A DNA stretch of 64,000 nucleotides from Anthonomus grandis grandis (Eukaryota; Arthropoda; Insecta; Coleoptera; Curculionidae), in assembly GCF_022605725.1 (NCBI RefSeq), contig NC_065564.1, positions 930,001 through 994,000 of the forward strand. Reading direction: 5' to 3'. The stretch's first letter is position 1. Every line of letters begins with the position of its first letter. Under the pieces are notes generated by a model. It worked only from the letters and a program-made list of their open reading frames with translations, was not told where the DNA came from and ran no database searches. Shown here in pieces: positions 11,801 to 21,171 of this stretch. The position numbers were made by a program, and so were the translations under genes.

Positions 11801-12285
11801 CAAACTATTTTTTTCATCTTTTTAGGATATATGGAACCTGCTGAATCATTTGATATCACTGGGAACCTTGTACGACCTATATTTTTTGAGATATGCTTGT
11901 TGAAAACTGAGAAAAAAAAATCGATTTTTAGCAATTCTCATAAAAAATGTCCAACTTTGGAATTTTTTCCAGAAAAAACTGTGGACTTTTAAATTATTTT
12001 TTCAACGGTTTTATATTATTTGGGACCTCCTAAATTGTTTGGTACCACCACAAGAATCGTACGACTAATATTTTCCGAGATACAAGCCCTTCAAACTTGA
12101 GTAAAAATTCAATATCCATCAAAAATTACCAACTTTGAAATTTTTTCCAGGCAAAACTGTTGACCCTCAAACAACTTTCTCAATGTTTCTAAGATATTTG
12201 GGACCTTCTGAATCGTTTGATACCATTGGTAAAGTCGTACGACTGACATTTTCCGAGATCCAGCCCTTCAAAGTTGACACACAAT
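8860..12285 (+). repeat. SatA satellite array 3 (~180-189-bp monomers, ~19 copies)
   Basis: SatA subtype marked by GGGATCTTCTGAATCG, ACTGGGAAA(G/A)T and AAAACAGTTGACTCTC. A local three-monomer higher-order unit of ~535-540 bp is visible: the rare variants TGGTTTGGTGCCACTGG and TCTCAAATATCTGGGATCC occur at about 10,425/10,960 and 10,575/11,105. The last monomers (from about 11,760) are more diverged. Confidence 0.95.
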
Positions 12286-12319
12286 TTTCACAAAAACTAA
12301 AACTGCCTCTTTGTTATTA

Positions 12320-12575
12320 CTCTGAGAAAAATTAGATATGAGCATTTCTTAAAGACCTCATCGAGCTTTACATGATGCAAAAAAAAATTTTGAAATTCCG
12401 CGTAAGTTTAGAAATTTTCCAAAATTTCCGGCACCGGAAACCAAAAATTCCTCCCTTACCGTAGGTTTCTCGAAAAAAAGCGTAGAATACTTTTCGATTC
12501 GTATTGATACAGAGCACCCGTTGGCATAACAAAAACATCAAATATTTAACAACCCAAACGGAAATCTCGCATTTA
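12320..12575 (+). repeat. Dispersed dyad element (DE), copy 4
   Basis: Plus-strand copy beginning soon after SatA array 3. Landmarks are GAGCATTTCTTAAAGACCTC, GAGCTTTACATGATGCAAAA, the dyad TTTCCGGCACCGGAAA near 12,424 and GTAGAATACTTTTCGATTCG. It lies ~450 bp upstream of the Kir start codon. Confidence 0.8.
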
Positions 12576-13024
12576 ACTTTTAAAAAATTACGCGAGCAAA
12601 CAAAACACATTAATCCTCAGACAACGCCGTGGTAACCACTTAAGGCGCGGGAAGCCTTTTAAAATAAATCAGGACCGTCCCAATAATAAATCAGAAAAAA
12701 AAAATTTTCATATCCACGTCGATTTAATATAATTTCGGCGCGACCTGAAAGCATTTTCTTGTTTTTATCGTGAAAATCACTTTGGAATTCCGCCGAACGA
12801 ACTCCATTGGCGGCGGTCTGTTTAATAATTGAACCCACCGGCACGGACAAACCGCACAATCACAGCGAAAAAAAGAAATCAATGATTCACCTGTGCAATT
12901 ATGCCCGAACAAACAATTAAATCTAATAATTTCATATCTAATCTCAAGTGCGGAGGCAATAAAGTAAGTGTGTGTGTGCTCAAGATAAGTTTAAAAAGGA
13001 CTCCAGCCAGTATCGCGGCGAATA
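12576..13024 (+). other. Region upstream of the Kir gene
   Basis: Non-repetitive sequence that should hold the promoter and 5' UTR of the Kir gene. No TATA box or initiator could be assigned with confidence. The short minus-strand frames here (12,659-12,912) have no recognisable domain. Confidence 0.35.
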
Positions 13025-16000
13025 ATGTTCGAATACGATGTGAAAACCGATCAGTACGTGAAGGTGGATTTCGATGAGTTTTCCGAGAGCGAGGAGGAAG
13101 AGGAGGAGGAGGAGCTGAATCCCACCGATACGGTGAAATCCTTGAAGCCTTTACTCGTCCTGAGGAAACAGAGAAGAAAGAGGTAAAAGGGGGGCGGAAC
13201 GCATGAAACGCAACTTTTAAACTGGGCGATTTCCAGAACGGTTAGGACCAGCGTCCTGTTTCACTTTCATTTGTCGCGTATCGTCCGCAAATCGGGCCGC
13301 ATCAACACCTTCTTAAACCATCTGCCGCACAAGAATCTCTATTACATCAAGGACTTGGGCAACACGTTATTGACCCTGCAATGGCGCTGGATCTTGACCA
13401 CCTTGTGTCTGGTCTATTTCGCTTGTTTCATCTTGTTCAGTTGGCTCTGGATGTTTTTGGCCGGCGTCAGCGGGGACTTCGATAAAGACAAGGATCCGGC
13501 GGAGCAGTCCTGTATCGTTAATGCCAGATCTTTTACTGGCAAGAAAGACCACTTCGACTATATAGAGTCTTTTCTTTTAAGGTTTCCTTTGCAGGTTACC
13601 TCCTGCTGAGCATTGAGACCATGACAACCATCGGTTACGGCTACAGGTTCCCTACAGAGCACTGTACAGGCGGTTGGGTTCTACTGATGCTACAGTCGAT
13701 GTTCAATATTGTGGTGCAAGGCGCTTTGGTGAGCGCGGTCTACGTGAAAACCTCCAAGCCGTTCACCAAATCCTCCTCGCTATTTAGCAAAAAAGCCGTA
13801 GTAAGTTCCTTAGTTATATAAGTCACAAGGCTTTATATGCGGTATGGCTCAGGTTGTTTGTAGGTGTGCCTCAGGGACGGTAAGTTGTGCTTCATCTTTC
13901 GTATCCACGATTTTTCCAGGAAGATTTGGTGCGGCACCAACATATCCTTGTACTATCTGGATAAGGAGCAGAACAGTTTGGAGGAGGATTTCGAGATGAT
14001 CAAGATGACCACGGAGCCTCACGGGTTGCTCATTTTCCCCCTGGAAATTGAGCACGTCATCGACGAGGACAGTCCTTTGTGGAAGTTTCGACCTCTCGAG
14101 TTTTTACACAGCAGGTATTTATCGATCGATTTTTAGGTGAATTAGAAGACCTAAAATGAGAGTTTGTGACTTTATTGTTGTTCCTAGGTGAATTTCTTAT
14201 AAGGGTTTCTTAAAGGATTTTTGGCGCTTTAGGGTATGCACAAAAGAATTTTTAAATTCGGCCTAATTTTGAAAAAATTTCGAAATTTCCGGCACCGGAA
14301 ATCGAGGTTCGCGCCCTTGCTGTTGGTTTTTTCTAAAAAAATATAGAATACTTTTCTGTTTATTATAATCTGGAGGATCCATTGGAAGTAACACTAAAGC
14401 GGAAGTCCCTCATACATTATGTTATACACCGAAATATGCCAGTTCAATTTTTGACGAAAATAGCAAATTTTGGATTTTTTTTCCAGAAAAAACTGTTGAC
14501 TCTCAAATTAATTTTTTCACGTTTCTAGAATATTTAGGACCTTCTGAATCGTTTGGTACCACTGGAAGAATCGTACGATTGATATTTACCAAGATATGCC
14601 TGTTTAAAACTTGAGAAAAATATCGATTTTCACCAATTTTCGTCAAAAATGGTCAACTTTGGATTTTTTTCCAGATAAAACTGTTGACTCTCAAATTATT
14701 TTTCCAACGTTTCTAGAATATTTAGGACCTTCTGAATCGTTTGGTACTACTGGGAGATTCGTACGACTGATAATTTCCAAGATATGCCTGTTCAAAGGTT
14801 GAGAAAAAAATCGATTTTCACTAATTTTTTATCAAAAATGGTCAACTTTAAATTTTTTTCCAGAGAAAACTGTTGACTCCTAAATTATTTTTTCAACGTT
14901 TCCAGAATATATAGGACCTTTTGAATCGTTTGGTACCACTGGGAGAGTCGTACGAATGATAATTTCCAAGATATGCCTGTTCAAAAGTTGAGAAAAAATC
15001 GATTTTCACTATTTTTTTAACAAAAATGGTCAACTTTGGATTTTTTTCCAGAGAAAACTGTTGACTCTCAAATTATTTTTCCAACGTTTCTAGAATATTT
15101 AGAACCTTCTGAATCGTTTGGTACCACTGGAAGAATCGTACGACTGATAATTTCCAAGATATGCCTGTTCAAAACTTTAAAAAAAAAATCAATTTTCACC
15201 AATTTTCGTCAAAAATGGTCAACTTTGGATTTTTTTCCAGGTAAAACTGTTGACTCTCAAATTATTTTTCCAACGTTTCTAGAATATTTGGAACCTTTTG
15301 AATCGTTTGGTACTAGTGGAAGAGTCGTACGACTGATAGTTTCCAAGATATGCCTGTTCAAAGGTTGAGAAAAAAATCGATTTTCACTAATTTTTTAACA
15401 AAAATGGTCAACTTTGGATTTTTTTCCAGAGAAAACTGTTGACTCTCAAATTATTTTTCCCACGTTTCTAGAATATTTAGAGCCTTCTGAATCGTTTGGT
15501 ACCACTGGAAGAATCGTACGATAGATATTTTCTGAGATATTCCCGTTCAAAGTAAAACAAAAAAATCGATTTTTACCAATTTTCATTGAAAATGACCAAC
15601 TTTGAAATTTTTTCCTGGGTAAACTATTAGTTTTAGACAAATTTCTCATAAGCATTTATTAAAGTCCTCGCGAAGCTTTAGATGATGCAAAAAAGATTTT
15701 TTAAATTTGATTAAATTTTGGAAAAATTCCCAAATTTCCGGCACCGGAAATCACGACTCACGTCTTTACTATTAATTTTTCGCAAAAAACCATAGAATAC
15801 TTTTCGATTCGTTGTAACCCAAAGCATCTATTGCCAAAAGAAAAATTCCAATATTCCAAAAAACTCAAGCGGAAACCCATCATCAATTCCAAGAAAATAA
15901 TTTTTTTTTTACAATAATCAAACGAGACATACATAGGTTTGAAATCGTTGCGGTGGCCGAAGGCAGTTCAACAATAACAGGACAAGCGTCCCAGAACCGT

Positions 16001-16381
16001 ACCTCGTACTGCAACGAGGACATCATGTGGGGCCACCGATTTTTACCGTGCGTAGACTACGACGAAACCCGTAGAACCCACGTGGTAGATTACAAGAAGT
16101 TTAAGCAAGTCGTACCGTTCGATACGCCCCTGTGCAGCGCGCGGAAATTAGCCGAAATGCAGTCCAGGTGAGTCCAAGTCATGAGGAGAGAGAGAGAGGG
16201 GGTGGTGCGCGGATGACTAGGGTTTCATTACAGATTGTCCAAGGGGGTCCAAGAGAACCGTGAAAAACTGGAGAGTATTAGCGAGGAGCCGTGCAAGGAG
16301 GAGCACGAGAGGATCCCGAAGTTGTTTAGAACATTGTTTCATCCAGAGAGTGTACACGATTTCGGGAAATACAGGTTGTGA
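13025..16381 (+). CDS. Irk: Inward-rectifier potassium channel (Kir/Irk family), complete six-exon gene
   Basis: Exons 13025-13182, 13237-13538, 13595-13800, 13864-14114, 15937-16167 and 16234-16381 join in frame to 431 aa ending in TGA. Kir channels are plasma-membrane tetramers passing K+ inward. Visible features: an acidic N-terminus (about residues 14-33); the pre-M1 stretch and M1 (about 105-127) led by QWRW; pore helix SIET; filter TIGYG (165-169); extracellular Cys145 and Cys177 framing the pore as in Kir2.1; M2 (about 181-204); then the cytoplasmic domain with VCLRDGKLCFIFR, the G-loop IDEDSPL (288-294) and MWGHRF (336-341). Length is usual for the family. Oddities: Gln195 at the M2 rectification-controller position, ETMTTIGYG rather than ETQTTIGYG, a GC-AG second intron, and satellite in intron 4. 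The ATG is the first in frame with the acidic exon. Which insect Irk paralogue this is cannot be decided here. Exon 6 is the least certain, because its end lacks conserved motifs and no AATAAA follows closely. Confidence 0.93.
13539..13594 (+). other. GC-AG intron (intron 2 of the Kir gene)
   Basis: A 56-bp intron with donor GCAAGA and acceptor TTTGCAG after a pyrimidine stretch. Removing it restores SFTGYLLLSIETMTTIGYG across the pore helix. Reading through the intron instead gives a frame that stops before the filter. There is no GT donor at this position. Confidence 0.85.
14180..14430 (+). repeat. Dispersed dyad element (DE), copy 5
   Basis: Plus-strand copy at the left of the intronic array: AATTTCTTATAAGGGTTTCT, the dyad TTTCCGGCACCGGAAA near 14,285, ATAGAATACTTTTCTG and GGATCCATTGG. 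It forms a direct pair with copy 6, bracketing the array. Confidence 0.8.
14445..15622 (+). repeat. SatA satellite array 4, inside the Kir intron (~6 copies)
   Basis: Monomers of ~187 bp with the core TGGTACCACTGG followed by GTCGTACGACTGAT, AAGATATGCCTGTTCAAA and ATTTTCGTCAAAAATGGTCA. They are close in sequence to arrays 5 and 6 and less like arrays 1-3. The final monomer breaks off at TCCTGGGTAAACTATTAG. Confidence 0.95.
15623..15890 (+). repeat. Dispersed dyad element (DE), copy 6
   Basis: Starts directly at the end of array 4. Landmarks are TTAGACAAATTTCTCATAAG, GCGAAGCTTTAGATGATGCA, the dyad TTTCCGGCACCGGAAA near 15,736 and ATAGAATACTTTTCGATTCG. Its junction with SatA is the same as the junction at 19,790. 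Confidence 0.85.
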
Positions 16382-16394
16382 TGTAGATTGGGGT

Positions 16395-16445
16395 GTTTTA
16401 TTGACGTAATATGAAAAAATGAGGGCCGAGGATAAATTGCACCAC
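16395..16445 (+). repeat. Left direct duplication bracketing SatA array 5
   Basis: Shares TTTTATTGAC and GAGGGCCGAGGA(T/C)AAATTG followed by CACCA with 19,885-19,935. It lies just after the Kir stop codon, so it is probably 3' UTR or 3' flank. Confidence 0.7.
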
Positions 16446-19400
16446 GGACCTTCTGAATCGTTTGGTACCACTAGAAGATTCGTACGATAGATATTTTTCG
16501 AGATATTCCCGTTCAAAGTTAAACAAAAAAAGTTGATTTTTACAAATTTTCATCCGAAATGGTCAACTTTGGATTTTTTTCCAGAGAAAACTGTTGACTC
16601 TCAAATTAATTTTGACGGGTTTCTAAAATATTTAGGACCTTTTGAATCGTTTAGTACCACTGGGAGAGTCGTACGACTGATAATTTCCAAGATATGCCTG
16701 TTCAAAAGTTGAGAAAAAAATCGATTTTCACCAATTTTCGTCAAAAATGGTCAATTTTGGATTTTTTTCCAGAGAAGACTGTTGACTCTCAAATAATTTT
16801 TTCAACGTTTCCAGAATTTATAGAACCTTCCGAATCATTTGGTACCACTGGGAGAGTCGTACGACTGATATTTACCAAGATATGCCTGTTCAAAAGTTGA
16901 GAAAAAAATCGATTTTCACCAATTTTCGTCAAAAATGGTCAACTTTGAATTTTTTTCCAGAGAAAACTGTTGACTCTCAAATTATTTTTTCAACGTTTCT
17001 AAAATATTTAGGACCTTTTGAATCGTTTGGTACCACTGGGAGAGTCGTACGACTGATATTTACCAAGATATGCCTGTTCAAAAGTTGAGAAAAAAATGGA
17101 TTTTCACCAATTTTCGTCAAAAATGGTCAACTTTGGATTTTTTTCCAGAGAAGACTGTTGACTCCCAAATTATTTTTCTAACGTTTCTAAAATATTTAGG
17201 ACCTTTTGAATCGTTTGGTACCACTGGGAGAGTCGTACGACTGATATTTACCAAGATATGCCTGTTCAAAAGTTAAGAAAAAAATCGATTTTCACCAATT
17301 TTCGTCAAAAATGGTCAACTTTGGATTTTTTTCCAGAGAAAACTGTTGACTCCTAAATAATTTTTTCAACGTTTCCAGAGTATATAGGACCTTCTAAATC
17401 GTTTGGTACCACTGGCAGATTCGTGCGACTCATAATTTCCAAGATATGCCTGTTCAAAAGTTGAGAAAAAAATCGATTTTCACCAATTTTCGTCAAAAAT
17501 GGTCAACTTTGGATTTTTTTCCAGAGAAAACTGTTGACTCCCAAATTATTTTTTCAACGTTTCCAGAATACATAGGACCTTCTGAATCGTTTGGTACCAC
17601 TGGCAGATTCGTACGGCTGATAATTTCCAAGATATGCCCGTTCAAAAGTTGAGAAAAAAATCGATTTTCACCAATTTTCGTCAAAAATGGTCAACTTTGG
17701 ATTTTTTTCCAGGGAAAACTGTTGACTCTGAAATTATTTTTCTAACGTTTCTAAAATATTTAGGACCTTTTGAATCGTTTGGTACCACTGGGAGAGTCGT
17801 ACGACTGATAATTTCCAGAATATGGCTGTTCAAAAATTGAGAAAAAAATCGATTTTTACCAATTTTCATCCAAAATGGTCAACTTTGGATTTTTTTTCAG
17901 AGAAAACTGTTGACTCCTAAATTATTTTTTCAACGTTTCCAGAATATATAGGACCTTCTCAATCGTTTGGTATCACTGGGAGAGTCGTACGACTGATATT
18001 TACCAAGATATGCCTGTTCAAAAGTTAAGAAAAAAAACGATTTTCACCGATTTTCGTCAAAAATGGTCAATTTTGGATTTTTTTCCAGAGAAAACTGTTG
18101 ACTCTCAAATTATTTTTCCAACGTTTCTAAAATATCTAGGACCTTCTGAATTGTTTGGTACCACTAGAAGAATCGTACGATAGATATTTTCCGAGATATT
18201 CCCGTTCAAAGTTAAACAAAAAAAGTTGATTTTTACAAATTTCCATCCGAAATGGTCAACTTTGGATTTTTTTCCAGAGAAAACTGTTGACTCTCAAATT
18301 AATTTTGATGGGTTTCTAAAATATTTAGGACCTTTTGAATCGTTTGGTACCACTGGGAGATTCGTACGACTGATAATTTCCAAGATATGGCTGTTTAAAG
18401 GTTGAGAAAAAAATTGATTTTCACTAATTTTTTAACAAAAATAATGGTCAACTTTGGATTTTTTTCCAGAGAAAACTGTTGACTCTCAAATTATTCTTCC
18501 AACGTTTCTAAAATATTTAGGACCTTTTGAATCGTTTGGTACCACTGGGAGAGTCGTACGACTGATATTTACCAAGATATGCCTGTTCAAAAGTTGAGAA
18601 AAAAATCGATTTTCACCAATTTTCGTCAAAAATGATCAACTTTGGATTTTTTTCCAGAGAAGACTGTTGACTCCCAAATTATTTTTCCAACGTTTCTAAA
18701 ATATTTAGGACCTTTTGAATCGTTTGGTACCACTGGGAGAGTCGTACGACTGATATTTACCAAGATATGCCTGTTCAAAAGTTGAGAAAAAAATCGATTT
18801 TCACCAATTTTCGTCAAAAATGATCAACTTTGGATTTTTTTCCAGAGAAGACTGTTGACTCCCAAATTATTTTTCCAACGTTTCTAAAATATTTAGGACC
18901 TTTTGAATCGTTTGGTACCACTGGGAGAGTCGTACGACTGATATTTACCAAGATATGCCTGTTCAAAAGTTGAGAAAAAAATCGATTTTCACCAATTTTT
19001 GTCAAAAATGGTCAACTTTGGATTTTTTTCCAGAGAAAACTGTTGACTCTCAAATTATTTTTCTAACGTTTCTAAAATATTTAGGACCTTCTGAATCATT
19101 CGGTACCACTGGGAGATTCGTACGACTGATATTTACCAAGATATGCCTGTTCAAAAGTTGAGAAAAAAATCGATCTTCACCAATTTTCGTCAAAAATGGT
19201 CAACTTAGGATTTTTTTCCAGAGAAAACTGTTAACTCTTAAATTATTTTTCCAACGTTTCCAGAATATATAGGACCTTCTGAATCTTTTGGTACCACTGG
19301 GAAATTCGTACGACTGATAATTTCCAAGATATGCCTGTTCAAAAGTTAAGAAAAAAATCGATTTTCACCAATTTTCGTCAAAATTGGTCAACTTTGGATT

Positions 19401-19792
19401 TTTTTCCAGAGAAAACTGTTGACTCCCAAATTATTTTTCCAACGTTTCTAAAATATTTAGGACCTTCTGAATCATTTGGTACCACTGGGAGATTCGTACG
19501 ACTGATAGTTCCCAAGATATGCCTGTTCAAAAGTTGAGAAAAAAATCGATTTTCACCAATTTTCGTCAAAAGTGGTCAACTTTGGATTTTTTTCCAGAGA
19601 AAACTGTTGACTCTCGAACTATTTTTTCAACGTTTCCAGAATAAATAGGACCTTCTGAATCGTTTGGTACCACTGTGAAAGTCGTACGACTGATATTTTC
19701 CGAGATATGCCCGCTCAAACTTTAGAAAAAATCGATTTTAACCAATTTTCATCGAAAATGGACCAACTTTGGAATTTTTTCCCGGGTAAACT
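16445..19792 (+). repeat. SatA satellite array 5 (~188-bp monomers, ~18 copies)
   Basis: The most homogeneous SatA array. Monomers recur at 188-bp steps (for example 16,694, 16,882, 17,070) with GTCGTACGACTGAT, CCAAGATATGCCTGTTCAAA and ACCAATTTTCGTCAAAAATG. A rare variant with TTACAAATTT(T/C)CATCCGAAATG and TTAATTTTGA(C/T)GGG occurs at about 16,540-16,620 and again at about 18,230-18,310. That spacing is about nine monomers and points to an internal block duplication. The 68-aa frames are the monomer. Confidence 0.95.
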
Positions 19793-19865
19793 ATTAGCCT
19801 TAGACAAATTTCTTATAAGCATTTATTAAAGTCCTCGCGAAGCTTTAGATGATGCAAAAGTCAGT
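19793..19865 (+). repeat. Dispersed dyad element (DE), truncated copy 7
   Basis: Only the first ~70 bp of DE is present (TTAGACAAATTTCTTATAAG through GATGATGCAAAA). It is almost identical to 15,632-15,690 and is cut off before the dyad. Confidence 0.8.
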
Positions 19866-19879
19866 ATTAATTAATTGGG

Positions 19880-19935
19880 TTTTTTTTTTATTGACAATTT
19901 AAATATCACGAGGGCCGAGGACAAATTGCACCATG
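19880..19935 (+). repeat. Right direct duplication bracketing SatA array 5
   Basis: Carries GAGGGCCGAGGACAAATTGC followed by ACCATG, matching the left copy at 16,425-16,445. Confidence 0.7.
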
Positions 19936-20849
19936 ATGACACTTTAACGGGCATTTTAATGCCCTACCGAGGTAATAACAAAACAAAGCGCCGCAAAAAC
20001 CGCGTCCCGTTTTTAAACTGGGGGAAAACCTCCTCTCCCTCCCTCGCCCCTGAGAGAGGAAATTTCGCTTGATGTCAATTCATATGTGCGGGAAACAGGA
20101 GGACGACGAGTTTCCACATATGAGGAGCGGTGAAAAACTCCCCCATTATAGTGGGAAATTTATTAAGGGACACTAACAAGGACCGTAATCAAGTGAAAAC
20201 GGCCCGGGGCTCATCTCTTATGCGTCTCGACTCCGGGCGAACGGGTCTCACCTTTAATTTTATGACAGTTTGGCTAAGGGCCAATCTTGGCCGGAGTCTC
20301 ACTTAAATATACAATTTCCCTCCTTTATATATATATAAGTCGTCGTCTTTGGTGCGGATCGTCTTGACCCCAAAATTGGTGTAAAAAACTCACACTTTTA
20401 TTATGTCAAAGGACATATGGGGATCGTAATTTGTTTAGGTCCAATTAAAATTTTGAGGATGCGGGAGAGGGGGGGTGAGGGAGGCGAGTAATTGAGTTAT
20501 TTGCATTCCGCGGCTCTCCTTTTCGGTTTGGCACGTTATTCGCGCGCCCCGCCCGGAATAATGCACTAAGCGTTATAGGGTAGAATGTGTAATTAGAAGC
20601 GAAATACTGCGGAGGGATGTCTCTTAAAACGCGGGCCAGGACAAACCGCACGAAGTAAAGTAAACCCCCTTTTTAGGATTATGATTTTTGCTTAGGAATG
20701 AGGTGACTTGTGGCTTAAGGGCGAGCAGACAAACTGCATGACTTGAGGAGTCCTGAGGAGATCGAAACGTCGATCAAAACGTACAAATCGATGGTCTGAA
20801 GTAGCTTCTTTTGAAATAAGTCAAATAAAATATTGATTTGTTTATTTCG
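19936..20849. other. Unassigned sequence
   Basis: No supported gene. It includes a short TATATATATATA run near 20,326. Around 20,738-20,790 a TCCTGAGGAGATCGAAACGT block precedes the hairpin element. Confidence 0.4.
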
Positions 20850-21168
20850 GTCTGGATCTTCTGGAAATTGTGTTTTTCTTGAATGGTTGGGACAGTGTGA
20901 GTGAGACAGCATCAATTTGTCCTCCTCCTCTGTGATATGTGAGAGAAATACAGTGATATACAGGGTGTCATGGGTCCGGAAATGCACAGTTTTCAAGATA
21001 CAGGGTGAGGAATTTTTTATTAATATTAAACAAAATATTTACTCGATTCTTTTGTTTCATCACTGTGTTTCTCTAACGTATCACAGAGGAGGAGGATAAA
21101 TTGATGCTGTCTCACTCGTACTGTCCCAACCATTCCAGAAAAAACACAATTTCCAGATGATCCAGACA
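20850..21168. mobile_element. Hairpin (MITE-like) element with ~105-bp inverted arms
   Basis: The left arm (about 20,850-20,956) and right arm (about 21,059-21,168) are imperfect reverse complements. GTCTGGATC at the start matches GATCCAGAC at the end. GAATGGTTGGGACAGT and the GACAGCATCAATTTGTCCTC block have inverted partners in the right arm. The ~100-bp loop contains TACAGGGTG motifs and an AT-rich segment. No ORF is seen. It abuts SatA array 6. Confidence 0.75.
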
Positions 21169-21171
21169 TTT

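Larger units (their letters stand above)
14115..15936 (+). other. Intron 4 of the Kir gene, enlarged by satellite
   Basis: An 1822-bp intron in a gene whose other introns are 54-66 bp. Donor AG|GTATTT, acceptor ACATAG|G. Nearly all of it is repeat: a DE copy, a ~1.2-kb SatA array and a second DE copy, all in the gene's orientation. The intron lies between the G-loop segment and the FEIVA...MWGHRF segment. Confidence 0.9.

Noticed and set aside
20738..20790. Hammerhead-like CTGAGGA-GATC-GAAACGTC
   Set aside because: The core blocks are present, but only GATC lies between them, so stem II cannot form. At best it is a degraded remnant or a common arthropod repeat motif.
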